DNA of 64,000 nucleotides from Auanema rhodensis (Eukaryota; Nematoda; Chromadorea; Rhabditida; Rhabditidae), in assembly GCA_964057225.1 (NCBI GenBank), contig OZ059895.1, positions 4,526,001 to 4,590,000 on the forward strand, given 5' to 3'. Shown here piece after piece: positions 1 to 13,570 of the stretch (positions are counted from its first letter, which is position 1; each line of letters begins with the position of its first letter). Made by a program: the position numbers and the translations under genes. Below the pieces are notes generated by a model. It did not search any database and was not told the DNA's origin. It worked only from the letters and a program-made list of their open reading frames with translations.

Positions 1-3000
1 TCTCGCAAATCGATTCGTATGATTCTTCAAAATGTTTCTGCAATTCCTCTTGGATCATTGTAGTAGCATACTGTAAATGATCTTGGGCTATTTTGTTCGA
101 TATATTTTGACGAAACTCTTGTACCGAGTCAATTTTCGTTGCTATGTATCTCGCATTTGCTTCCACTAAATTTGAGGTTTCTACTGATGGTGTTGAAGAA
201 GCTCGGTTTTTTCGAATCAATGTTGGAGAGGCTTCGGTTGTCTCTTGTATTTTTGGAATCTGTGCGTCTTTGTATATGGCATAGCTTCTTGTTGTTGTTG
301 GCGAACGAGCGGTTGATGTTGTGGTGCGTGCTGTTGTCGCAGCGGTCGTGTGAGGCGCCGTTGTTGATGGCTGTTGCTTCCATGATGGTGCTCTTGTGGT
401 GGTTGATGCATTTGTGTGAGGATTGTTCGTTATTTGCGGCTGTATTGTGGTAACTGATTGGATTGTTCCCTTCTGTTCGATCAAAGGTTGGACTGGTGTC
501 ACAACCGCGCCGCTAGCCGCGCCGCCTGCAGCGACGCTAGCCGCGCCGCCTGCCGCGACGCTGGATGTCCGTGTTGCGATTTGCCGAAAATTTGTTTCAT
601 TTTCCTCTGCCATTAAGATTTGAAGTTGTTCTTGTGTTATCCTACTTGATGTATAAGGTGTTTTTACATTATTGAGCAGGGGTAAAAATATTTCCAATAA
701 TAATTTCTTTGAAAGATTGCTGGGCTTGATCAGCTTAGGGTGTGGACCGATCGGTATTCCATAATTATTCTTCCTGTCATAAAATAGTTTATCTGTATTT
801 GGCATGAATTGTCGTGATGCTGGCAATTTTATAAATTTTCTGTCATCAATAAATGCTGCAGTTTTATTCCATCGTACTGTTGTGAGGGTTTTTAGTTCTC
901 TTAGTAAATTGATCGTTGCCTTAATGAATTCGCTTTTCTTCTGTTCCTCGTCAGTTAGTATACGTTTCCTTATTGGTGGCATTTGTATGAACGTTTGTAG
1001 GACTTCTTGTCGTGATGGAACTGTCAGTCCTTCTTCAATTATAACTGGTGTATTGGTTAAATTGAGAGCTATGCTTTCAATTCGTTCGCGATATGAACCT
1101 TCTTTCTTCCTTATGATTTCATCGAATTCGATTACTGTCAAACGATCTGATATTTGTTCGAGAAGCTGTTCAGATGTTAAGTATGATATTGCTGCCTTTG
1201 TAGTAATGGCTAATTCTCTTTGTGCTATATAATATAGCAGAGCTTCTTCTTTATCACTGAAATCGTATTGCTTGAGAAAATGTCGAACAGAATGTTCATT
1301 TATTTGAATTCTGAAGAAAAATTCGAATTTTTCTTTATGTGATGTTATCCATGCCTTTAGAGAGTATGTTGGATCTACTAAACGTCTTCCTTTGATTATA
1401 GGAATAATTGAAGTAATACCGGGATTACTCATTAATGGTCTTAGGAAAGTATATGGACAGACGTGAAGCAATACTGTTTCATAATCTTCAACTTCGTTGA
1501 TCCGATCTTGATCCAGTGGGAAAGAACATCCTTCGGTGACTGCACGTTTTGGTCTTTTAAACGGCAGCTTTTTGAACTCTCTTTCAATAAGGGTGGTTAT
1601 ATTGTTGTCGTTTGGAAATTTAGGAAGAATGATATAATTTCCTGATGTCGTATGGAACGCTGGCTGCCTGAAGCAAGAAGAAATAGGTTTCGGAGTTGGT
1701 TTGCTCGAAAGAATAAGTGCCGATTGTGTACTAGGGATTAAAATAGTATCTTGACTAATGATAGCGTCATATGTATGCATATCGATGTAATTACAACGTG
1801 AAGCAGTGGTTTGTGGGTCCCATATTATTATTGATGTACTTGATTCACAATTACCATGATGTGCATTGCATCCTTCCGTGTTTAATATTAAGTTTGACAA
1901 TATTGTATCGTCAGGCATACGGGTCATGACTCCGCGCTCTAATATTAGACGTGACCGCTCCTCGCACGCGTCGCGGTTGAACGCGCGCGCTGGGTCATAG
2001 GAGGGCTCCGGAGTTGCTTGGGTGATACTATCAATGCGTTGCAGTTCTATGTTATTCCACTTGCGATCGCGGATCGCCTGTCTGCATTCGCGCTCTCCTA
2101 TAGGCTGTATTCTATTTATTGTTCTGTTCGTATCGCGGAGGAATAGCAGGTCTCGTACGCATAACTTGTGTACTTCCTCTGAACAACGCCACGCATCCCA
2201 TTCGTGTGCTGTGTGATTTCTTGTGTACAGATGAACTTCTGTACGTAGCACATGGTTTTTCTCTGTTAATCTGCATTTTCTGATTGTTGGTGGCATAAGT
2301 AATGCGCCTCCTGTTGCTCTTGTACAGATTTGATATGTAGATGCACAGGGCAAGAATATTGCTGCTGTTATTGCCATGATAACTGTGAGCGTCAAAGGCG
2401 AAAGGGTGACAGAGTTTATTCTTGTTGAGCTTCTATCTCTTCCTCTTGAGTTGTCTCTTGGATTTTTGAATTGAACTCTTCTTTGTCCGTTGTTGTTATT
2501 GAATCTGCCTCGTTGGTTGTTATGACGAAAATTATAATTTCTTTGATGCCAATCAGAACTCGATTGCCTATTATCTTGTTCGTTATAATTTGTACGGCGA
2601 TTATTATTAGCGAAAGAACCGTAACGGTTTCGATTATTATTGAAATTAGAAAAGTTTTTATTTTTTTGATAATTTTGATAATTTTGATTATTTTGATAAT
2701 TTTGATTGTTTCTTATCATTTGGTTATCGCGTTGATAATTGCGATTAAATGTTTGGCTATCTCGTCTCTCATCATTACGCGCAAAGGGTGCTAGTGCTTT
2801 GTTCACAGCGTTGACCAACATCGATTGCGTGTCTGTTGTTTGGTTCACTATCGATTCCTCCCAGCGAGCTGCTTCAATCGCTTCTGTGAAGGATTTTGGC
2901 TTTGCTCGGATCACAGCTGGTTTTAGAGAATTTTTAAGTCCTCTGAGGAATGTTGATCTCAGTATTTGATCTTTATGTGGGTCATCAGATGCAAATGCAC

Positions 3001-4150
3001 TCAGTGCCATTGTTCTTAATGCTTGGGCGTATGCATCAATTGTCAATTCCCCTTGCGTGGTGTTTTGAAGGTTAATAAGTGCAGGGTCTTGGTTATATTC
3101 AGGGCAGAGCTTCGATGTTAGTGCTCTAATCAGATCATTCCACGAACCAGTTGTTTTAAGTTGTTCAGGAACTTGTCTGTAAGCTTCTTCTGCTGCTTCA
3201 TTTTTGAGAAGCAAAGGAAGAAGTGCTAACCTTTCAGGGATAACAAGGCCAATGGCATTAGCAAACAAGTTGAATTTACCCGTAAAATCACGGAAGTTAC
3301 GACTGCCGTCGTAAGTTGGACAGTAAGGCGAAAGTAAGGCTTGCGCGATTGTTGTTTTCCCTGCCCCAGGTAGTGAGGAAACAGCTTCCGTCATGATGTT
3401 ATTCGTACGGGTAGATGGTATTTTGATCGTTCTACCTGTTATTGGTGGGGTCTCCAAAATAGGGGTTGTTTGCGTGGATGGAATAGGTCTATTGGGTGCC
3501 TTAGGAAGTGAGTCTGTTGTTGTTAAGATGGGAGTAGAAGTTTGATGAATACTGGTATTTGGTGCAGGTGGTTGAATTGGTGAGATATTAATGTTAGGGA
3601 CTGATGAATATCTGCTTTTGCGCTTGGTGTTGAAAGTTTTATCTTTAGGCGAAAGGTTAAAAAGATCAGTAACAATGTTTCTAAGAGAACTAAGCCCACC
3701 CGCGCTAGAAGTTTTTGAAAGTAAAGGGGAATCGGTTGGTTCGGTTAGTGAGAGAGAGAGAGAAGCGTCGCTGATGTTTTGATTTTTCTTATTTTTATTA
3801 GAATTAGAGGAGCGTACCTTTTTAGGAGTGATCGGTGTTTGTTCCTCCACAATGATTGATAGTTCTTCTTCTATAGTAGGTACGTAGTCCGGGTCGCCTA
3901 GTTGTTCAGTAGGTGAGACAGAATCAGTAGTAGGAATAAGGAAATTATCCGGCTTCTTGTCGACTTTCTGCTCCTCTTCTAATATAGCGACGTCTTGAGC
4001 TCGAGCTCGACTTCTGGTAAAGGGAGCTGAGTCTTGGGAATCGAAATGCGTACTTATAGGTACGGCTGAATGGAATCTCTTAGCCACCTTGCTAGAACTC
4101 TTGGTTTGAAAAAACCTTGAGTGCTTGGTAACGTGTGGGATGTTGAGACG
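1..4150 (-). CDS. Retroelement Gag joined in frame to a glycoprotein-like region (partial)
   Basis: One minus-strand frame (codons at plus positions 2 mod 3) has no stop from 4150 to the left edge, about 1,380 codons; the upstream stop is at 4151-4153. Reading 5' to 3': a low-complexity Ser/Pro/Thr segment (4150-3395); the first in-frame ATG at 3394; a Gag capsid-like domain of Ty3/gypsy type (about 3360-2850); an Asn/Arg/Gln-rich tail with no CCHC knuckle (about 2800-2440); a hydrophobic segment (about 2400-2340) with an internal ATG at 2377 that could start a signal peptide; a Cys-containing ectodomain with several N-x-S/T sites; a furin-like RPKR at 1555-1544; an Ala/Gly repeat (about 560-500); and a Thr-rich mucin-like stretch (about 480-260). 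No protease, RT or integrase motif lies between Gag and glycoprotein. The Gag assignment is fairly firm; the glycoprotein family is not recognised. The true start may lie in an upstream exon. Confidence 0.6.
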
Positions 4151-5953
4151 TTAAAGAATGCGGTGAATAAGGATGAGGATGTAGGCAAAATGAGAAAGGC
4201 TTTGGAGAGCGACCGGTGTCGTATCGACAACTTGTGAGAATGAGGTCGATGCCTTGGCCAATGGCGATGGATCCGCCTTCTACTGTGTGATATCGAGACT
4301 CTGGTGCTCTCCGTATTTTCTCTGTAGTTGAAAATCTGATTCACAAAACATCTGGGGTGACCAAGCTGTTATTTTACAAAACGTTTAGTGTAATTCGTAA
4401 TATTCGTTCAATTACAGCACATTTTACTGATTTGTATGCAACCATTTTCCTCATGCTGACTAAACTTATGTTTTGTTACACTAGTTTCTCGACCATGTGG
4501 TGTGTCATCTTGCAACAAAACTTATGGTGTAATTCGTAACATGCTTTTGATAAAAGAGCAGTTTAACAATAAATGTGCACCAATTTCTCTTTTGTGACCA
4601 AAAATAATTTTTGTTTCTTTACAATCTGGTTTTCAAATACATTTGGTGTAGCTCGCATTTTTCGTTGTAACAAAAGTCATGGGATTCGTAATATTAGTTT
4701 TACAAAAGAGCGTTTCGCAATGATGAATGTAGGTATTTCGTGATCAGAAATCGAATTTTGAAATAAAAGCAGAGTTAAATGGCTAAATATTACAAGAACT
4801 AGTATTAAAGTTGGAATAAGGTTCAATGCGTGAGTCTTATGCTTCTGAACAACAATAACGGTATGAGGAAGGTGACATTCAGTAAGGGGAGAAAATCCAA
4901 ACCGATATGCTTTAGCCAACACGACCTGTGTTAATCATGATTCAAATTCGAGATAATATTTTTCAACAGGATTTTTCGGACTATAGCGATCTATAAATTA
5001 ACAATCCTCCCTTTTTGGTGAGGTTTCCCGTGTAATTTTTTTTTCATGCGTACTGATTATAAATTTGGGATGTTAGAAGCAAAATTTGTCTGAACGAAAT
5101 CGTAACGCAAAATAAAATAGTCCTGATCGCAAAACAAACTTCATCCACGAAATATAAAGATATAACCGAAGTTATTCTTTCCTTGAAGCCAAAATTAATC
5201 CTTAAAAAGGAGAAAGCGTGGGAAATACGAAATAACAATTACTTTAGGTGAATTTGTTCACTAATTCAGCCTAAAGCCCTCATCAAGCTTCAAGGTTGGG
5301 TAACAGAGCATTTCAGATGTTATAAGCAAGGATACGAAATTTAAAGGTTCAGACGAAAGAATTTTTGTGAACAAACGGGAAAATAATAATCTCGAAACGT
5401 ATAATCCTTCTTTAAAAAAAAAGGATTCCTTGCCTCTGTTCCCATTTAACGTTGTTGGCCCCTCCGTATTGTGTTAAGACATAGAGTAGATGGTATGAGA
5501 AAAAGAGAGATGAAAGAAATTTGAAAATGAATTAACAACACAAACATTAAAGAGAAGGAAAAAAAAATTGTGATAAGTTCGAGGTGGAACCTCCACGTTC
5601 CGTTATGCTCCCGCGTCGATCTTACAGACCAATGGAGTCTACAAGATGAGCGTGGTAGTATTCCAGATGTAGCGGTTAAACATGGAGCATAAGGATAAAC
5701 ATAAGACTCGAGAAAGATTGGTTTATTATATCTACGTGATTACAATAAGATACATATAACTAAGTAAAGGTTAAACTAATAGAGAACAGAGAGAGAACGA
5801 CCAACCATCCATGATCGTCCCTGAGGCAAAGCTGAAGTGTTGTAATATGGAAAAGGGCGGGTCGTCTTCTCTCAGTCTCGCATTCTCTGACTCTAACCCG
5901 CCTGCTACAGCTTCGTCATATGAATGTAATGCATTGATCATCCGAATGGAACG
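4151..5953 (-). other. Non-coding stretch, probable leader/LTR of the minus-strand retroelement
   Basis: No convincing gene. The stretch lies 5' of the Gag frame. About 4345-4720 carries four degenerate copies of a motif like gtgtaattcgtaat (near 4389, 4529, 4647 and 4681). On the minus strand, about 5950-5470 has LTR-like traits: AT-rich sequence containing aataaa followed by a GC-richer stretch. No TG...CA pair or matching second LTR is visible in the window, and no primer-binding site could be matched to a tRNA end. The right edge meets the satellite abruptly at 5954. Confidence 0.3.
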
Positions 5954-6479
5954 TGAGTTTCCATGTACACTCAACATTGCTTCCAAAAACATTTTGACAA
6001 AAATTTTTTCGAAAAATTTCAAAATAATTTAGCAAAAAGTAGATGTTTTTAGATTCCTTTTTTCAAGGCAAAGATGATGGACAATGTTATTCAACGAAAA
6101 AATCAATTCTTCAGGGTGAAAATCGAGGATATAAGTGTGAACTTATATTAGTTGATATCTCGGTGCATTTTCAAGCTAGCGCAAATCTGATAACACAGAT
6201 CGACGCAGCTTAAAAATCCGCATCGAATGCACTATACTTCATTGAGAAACGCTTAATACAAAAATTAGTTATGATCGTTTGAAAAATGATGCATTAGTGT
6301 ATGTTGAGTTTCCATGTACACTCAACATTGCTTCCAAAAACATTTTGACAAAAATTTTTTCGAAAAATTTCAAAATAATTTAGCAAAAAGTAGATGTTTT
6401 TAGATTCCTTTTTTTAAGGCAAAAATGATGGACAATGTTATTCAACGAAAAAATCAATTCTTCAGGGTGAAAATCGAGG

Positions 6480-9400
6480 ATATAAGTGTGAACTTATATC
6501 AGTTGATATCTCGGTGCATTTTCAAGCTAGCGCAAATCTGATAACACAGATCGACGCAGCTTAAAAATCCGCATCGAATGCACTATACTTCATTGAGAAA
6601 CGCTTAATACAAAAATTAGTTATGATCGTCTGAAAAATGATGCATTAGTGTATGTTGAGTTTCCATGTACACTCAACATTGCTTCCAAAAACATTTTGAC
6701 AAAAATTTTTTCGAAAAATTTCAAAATAATTTAGCAAAAAGTAGATGTTTTTAAATTCCTTTTTTTAAGGCAAAAATGATGGACAATGTTATTAAACGAA
6801 AAAATTAATTCTTCAGGGTGAAAATCGAGGATATAAGTGTGAACTTATATTAGTTGATATCTCGGTGCATTTTCAAGCTAGCGCAAATCTGATAACACAG
6901 ATCGACGCAGCTTAAAAATCCGCATCGAATGCACTATACTTCATTGAGAAACGCTTAATACAAAAATTAGTTATGATCGTTTGAAAAATGATGCATTAGT
7001 GTATGTTGAGTTTCCATGTACACTCAACATTGCTTCCAAAAACATTTTGACAAAAATTTTTTCGAAAAATTTCAAAATAATTTAGCAAAAAGTAGATGTT
7101 TTTAGATTCCTTTTTTTAAGGCAAAAATGATGGACAATGTTATTCAACGAAAAAATCAATTCTTCAGGGTGAAAATCGAGGATATAAGTGTGAACTTATA
7201 TCAGTTGATATCTCGGTGCATTTTCAAGCTAGCGCAAATCTGATAACACAGATCGACGCAGCTTAAAAATCCGCATCGAATGCACTATACTTCATTGAGA
7301 AACGCTTAATACAAAAATTAGTTATGATCGTTTGAAAAATGATGCATTAGTGTATGTTGAGTTTCCATGTACACTCAACATTGCTTCCAAAAACATTTTG
7401 ACAAAAATTTTTTCGAAAAATTTCAAAATAATTTAGCAAAAAGTAGATGTTTTTAGATTTCTTTTTTTAAGGCAAAAATGATGGACAATGTTATTAAACG
7501 AAAAAATTAATTCTTCAGGGTGAAAATCGAGGATATAAGTGTGAACTTATATCAGTTGATATCTCGGTGCATTTTCAAGCTAGCGCAAATCTGATAACAC
7601 AGATCGACGCAGCTTAAAAATCCGCATCGAATGCACTATACTACATTGAGAAACGCTTAATACAAAAATTAGTTATGATCGTTTGAAAAATGATGCATTA
7701 GTGTATGTTGAGTTTCCATGTACACTCAACATTGCTTCCAAAAACATTTTGACAAAAATTTTTTCGAAAAATTTCAAAATAATTTAGCAAAAAGTAGATG
7801 TTTTTAGATTCCTTTTTTCAAGGCAAAGACGATGGACAATGTTATTCAACGAAAAAATTAATTCTTCAGGGTGAAAATCGAGGATATAAGTGTGAACTTA
7901 TATCAGTTGATATCTCGGTGCATTTTCAAGCTAGCGCAAATCTGATAACACAGATCGACGCAGCTTAAAAATCCGCATCGAATGCACTATACTACATTGA
8001 GAAACGCTAAATACAAAAATTAGTTATGATCGTTTGAAAAATGATGCATTAGTGTATGTTGAGTTTCCATGTACACTCAACATTGCTTCCAAAAACATTT
8101 TGACAAAAATTTTTTCGAAAAATTTCAAAATAATTTAGCAAAAAGTAGATGTTTTTAGATTCCTTTATTCGAGGCAAAGATGATGGACAATGTTATTCAA
8201 CGAAAAAACTTCAGGGTGAAAATCGAGGATATAAGTGTGAACTTATATCAGTTGATATCTCGGTGCATTTTCAAGCTAGCGCAAACCTGATAACACAGAT
8301 CGACGCAGCTTAAAAATCCGCATCGAATGCACTATACTACATTGAGAAACGCTTAATACAAAAATTAGTTATGATCGTTTGAAAAATGATGCATTAGTGT
8401 ATGTTGAGTTTCCATGTACACTCAACATTGCTTCCAAAAACATTTTGACAAAAATTTTTTCGAAAAATTTCAAAATAATTTAGCAAAAAGTAGATGTTTT
8501 TAGATTCCTTTTTTCAAGGCAAAGACGATGGACAATGTTATTCAACGAAAAAATTAATTCTTCAGGGTGAAAATCGAGGATATAAGTGTGAACTTATATC
8601 AGTTGATATCTCGGTGCATTTTTAAGCTAGCGCAAATCTGATAACACAGATCGACGCAGCTTAAAAATCCGCATCGAATGCACTATACTACATTGAGAAA
8701 CGCTTAATACAAAAATTAGTTATGATCGTTTGAAAAATGATGCATTAGTGTATGTTGAGTTTCCATGTACACTCAACATTGCTTCCAAAAACATTTTGAC
8801 AAAAATTTTTTCGAAAAATTTCAAAATAATTTAGCAAAAAGTAGATGTTTTTAGATTCCTTTTTTCAAGGCAAAGATGATGGACAATGTTATTCAACGAA
8901 AAAATCAATTCTTCAGGGTGAAAATCGAGGATATAAGTGTGAACTTATATTAGTTGATATCTCGGTGCATTTTTAAGCTAGCGCAAATCTGATAACACAG
9001 ATCGACGCAGCTTAAAAATCCGCATCGAATGCACTATACTACATTGAGAAACGCTTAATACAAAAATTAGTTATGATCGTTTGAAAAATGATGCATTAGT
9101 GTATGTTGAGTTTCCATGTACACTCAACATTGCTTCCAAAAACATTTTGACAAAAATTTTTTCGAAAAATTTCAAAATAATTTAGCAAAAAGTAGATGTT
9201 TTTAGATTCCTTTTTTTAAGGCAAAAATGATGGACAATGTTATTAAACGAAAAAATTAATTCTTCAGGGTGAAAATCGAGGATATAAGTGTGAACTTATA
9301 TCAGTTGATATCTCGGTGCATTTTTAAGCTAGCGCAAATCTGATAACACAGATCGACGCAGCTTAAAAATCCGCATCGAATGCACTATACTACATTGAGA

Positions 9401-12400
9401 AACGCTTAATACAAAAATTAGTTATGATCGTTTGAAAAATGATGCATTAGTGTATGTTGAGTTTCCATGTACACTCAACATTGCTTCCAAAAACATTTTG
9501 ACAAAAATTTTTTCGAAAAATTTCAAAATAATTTAGCAAAAAGTAGATGTTTTTAGATTCCTTTTTTTAAGGCAAAAATGATGGACAATGTTATTCAACG
9601 AAAAAATCAATTCTTCAGGGTGAAAATCGAGGATATAAGTGTGAACTTATATCAGTTGATATCTCGGTGCATTTTTAAGCTAGCGCAAATCTGATAACAC
9701 AGATCGACGCAGCTTAAAAATCCGCATCGAATGCACTATACTACATTGAGAAACGCTTAATACAAAAATTAGTTATGATCGTTTGAAAAATGATGCATTA
9801 GTGTATGTTGAGTTTCCATGTACACTCAACATTGCTTCCAAAAACATTTTGACAAAAATTTTTTCGAAAAATTTCAAAATAATTTAGCAAAAAGTAGATG
9901 TTTTTAGATTCCTTTTTTCAAGGCAAAGACGATGGACAATGTTATTCAACGAAAAAATTAATTCTTCAGGGTGAAAATCGAGGATATAAGTGTGAACTTA
10001 TATCAGTTGATATCTCGGTGCATTTTTAAGCTAGCGCAAATCTGATAACACAGATCGACGCAGCTTAAAAATCCGCATCGAATGCACTATACTACATTGA
10101 GAAACGCTTAATACAAAAATTAGTTATGATCGTTTGAAAAATGATGCATTAGTGTATGTTGAGTTTCCATGTACACTCAACATTGCTTCCAAAAACATTT
10201 TGACAAAAATTTTTTCGAAAAATTTCAAAATAATTTAGCAAAAAGTAGATGTTTTTAGATTCCTTTTTTCAAGGCAAAGATGATGGACAATGTTATTCAA
10301 CGAAAAAATCAATTCTTCAGGGTGAAAATCGAGGATATAAGTGTGAACTTATATTAGTTGATATCTCGGTGCATTTTTAAGCTAGCGCAAATCTGATAAC
10401 ACAGATCGACGCAGCTTAAAAATCCGCATCGAATGCACTATACTACATTGAGAAACGCTTAATACAAAAATTAGTTATGATCGTTTGAAAAATGATGCAT
10501 TAGTGTATGTTGAGTTTCCATGTACACTCAACATTGCTTCCAAAAACATTTTGACAAAAATTTTTTCGAAAAATTTCAAAATAATTTAGCAAAAAGTAGA
10601 TGTTTTTAGATTCCTTTTTTTAAGGCAAAAATGATGGACAATGTTATTAAACGAAAAAATTAATTCTTCAGGGTGAAAATCGAGGATATAAGTGTGAACT
10701 TATATCAGTTGATATCTCGGTGCATTTTTAAGCTAGCGCAAATCTGATAACACAGATCGACGCAGCTTAAAAATCCGCATCGAATGCACTATACTACATT
10801 GAGAAACGCTTAATACAAAAATTAGTTATGATCGTTTGAAAAATGATGCATTAGTGTATGTTGAGTTTCCATGTACACTCAACATTGCTTCCAAAAACAT
10901 TTTGACAAAAATTTTTTCGAAAAATTTCAAAATAATTTAGCAAAAAGTAGATGTTTTTAGATTCCTTTTTTTAAGGCAAAAATGATGGACAATGTTATTA
11001 AACGAAAAAATTAATTCTTCAGGGTGAAAATCGAGGATATAAGTGTGAACTTATATCAGTTGATATCTCGGTGCATTTTCAAGCTAGCGCAAATCTGATA
11101 ACACAGATCGACGCAGCTTAAAAATCCGCATCGAATGCACTATACTTCATTGAGAAACGCTTAATACAAAAATTAGTTATGATCGTCTGAAAAATGATGC
11201 ATTAGTGTATGTTGAGTTTCCATGTACACTCAACATTGCTTCCAAAAACATTTTGACAAAAATTTTTTCGAAAAATTTCAAAATAATTTAGCAAAAAGTA
11301 GATGTTTTTAAATTCCTTTTTTTAAGGCAAAAATGATGGACAATGTTATTAAACGAAAAAATTAATTCTTCAGGGTGAAAATCGAGGATATAAGTGTGAA
11401 CTTATATTAGTTGATATCTCGGTGCATTTTCAAGCTAGCGCAAATCTGATAACACAGATCGACGCAGCTTAAAAATCCGCATCGAATGCACTATACTTCA
11501 TTGAGAAACGCTTAATACAAAAATTAGTTATGATCGTTTGAAAAATGATGCATTAGTGTATGTTGAGTTTCCATGTACACTCAACATTGCTTCCAAAAAC
11601 ATTTTGACAAAAATTTTTTCGAAAAATTTCAAAATAATTTAGCAAAAAGTAGATGTTTTTAGATTCCTTTTTTTAAGGCAAAAATGATGGACAATGTTAT
11701 TCAACGAAAAAATCAATTCTTCAGGGTGAAAATCGAGGATATAAGTGTGAACTTATATCAGTTGATATCTCGGTGCATTTTCAAGCTAGCGCAAATCTGA
11801 TAACACAGATCGACGCAGCTTAAAAATCCGCATCGAATGCACTATACTTCATTGAGAAACGCTTAATACAAAAATTAGTTATGATCGTTTGAAAAATGAT
11901 GCATTAGTGTATGTTGAGTTTCCATGTACACTCAACATTGCTTCCAAAAACATTTTGACAAAAATTTTTTCGAAAAATTTCAAAATAATTTAGCAAAAAG
12001 TAGATGTTTTTAGATTTCTTTTTTTAAGGCAAAAATGATGGACAATGTTATTAAACGAAAAAATTAATTCTTCAGGGTGAAAATCGAGGATATAAGTGTG
12101 AACTTATATCAGTTGATATCTCGGTGCATTTTCAAGCTAGCGCAAATCTGATAACACAGATCGACGCAGCTTAAAAATCCGCATCGAATGCACTATACTA
12201 CATTGAGAAACGCTTAATACAAAAATTAGTTATGATCGTTTGAAAAATGATGCATTAGTGTATGTTGAGTTTCCATGTACACTCAACATTGCTTCCAAAA
12301 ACATTTTGACAAAAATTTTTTCGAAAAATTTCAAAATAATTTAGCAAAAAGTAGATGTTTTTAGATTCCTTTTTTCAAGGCAAAGACGATGGACAATGTT

Positions 12401-13570
12401 ATTCAACGAAAAAATTAATTCTTCAGGGTGAAAATCGAGGATATAAGTGTGAACTTATATCAGTTGATATCTCGGTGCATTTTCAAGCTAGCGCAAATCT
12501 GATAACACAGATCGACGCAGCTTAAAAATCCGCATCGAATGCACTATACTACATTGAGAAACGCTAAATACAAAAATTAGTTATGATCGTTTGAAAAATG
12601 ATGCATTAGTGTATGTTGAGTTTCCATGTACACTCAACATTGCTTCCAAAAACATTTTGACAAAAATTTTTTCGAAAAATTTCAAAATAATTTAGCAAAA
12701 AGTAGATGTTTTTAGATTCCTTTATTCGAGGCAAAGATGATGGACAATGTTATTCAACGAAAAAACTTCAGGGTGAAAATCGAGGATATAAGTGTGAACT
12801 TATATCAGTTGATATCTCGGTGCATTTTCAAGCTAGCGCAAACCTGATAACACAGATCGACGCAGCTTAAAAATCCGCATCGAATGCACTATACTACATT
12901 GAGAAACGCTTAATACAAAAATTAGTTATGATCGTTTGAAAAATGATGCATTAGTGTATGTTGAGTTTCCATGTACACTCAACATTGCTTCCAAAAACAT
13001 TTTGACAAAAATTTTTTCGAAAAATTTCAAAATAATTTAGCAAAAAGTAGATGTTTTTAGATTCCTTTTTTCAAGGCAAAGACGATGGACAATGTTATTC
13101 AACGAAAAAATTAATTCTTCAGGGTGAAAATCGAGGATATAAGTGTGAACTTATATCAGTTGATATCTCGGTGCATTTTTAAGCTAGCGCAAATCTGATA
13201 ACACAGATCGACGCAGCTTAAAAATCCGCATCGAATGCACTATACTACATTGAGAAACGCTTAATACAAAAATTAGTTATGATCGTTTGAAAAATGATGC
13301 ATTAGTGTATGTTGAGTTTCCATGTACACTCAACATTGCTTCCAAAAACATTTTGACAAAAATTTTTTCGAAAAATTTCAAAATAATTTAGCAAAAAGTA
13401 GATGTTTTTAGATTCCTTTTTTCAAGGCAAAGATGATGGACAATGTTATTCAACGAAAAAATCAATTCTTCAGGGTGAAAATCGAGGATATAAGTGTGAA
13501 CTTATATTAGTTGATATCTCGGTGCATTTTTAAGCTAGCGCAAATCTGATAACACAGATCGACGCAGCTT
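6480..13570. repeat. Higher-order duplication within the satellite, shift 4557 bp
   Basis: About 6480-9010 is repeated at about 11037-13570. Diagnostic variants match at a shift of 4557 bp (13 monomers, one of them the 345-bp form): the rare gtctga variant, the ttaaattcc monomer at 6657 and 11214, and the 345-bp monomer at 8061 and 12618. The match breaks near 9020/13577, where ccgcat becomes acgcat. Edges are approximate. Confidence 0.8.

Noticed and set aside
139-1645. Plus-strand frames of 60-142 codons over the left region
   Set aside because: They are antisense to the single long minus-strand frame and lack any recognisable domain.
5560-5640. Primer-binding site for the minus-strand retroelement
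   Set aside because: A tggaggttccacc-like string is present, but spacing of the acceptor and T-arm complements does not fit a tRNA 3' end.
5771-6032. Small frames on both strands entering the first satellite monomer
   Set aside because: They cross the satellite junction, are not repeated as coding units, and have no domain.
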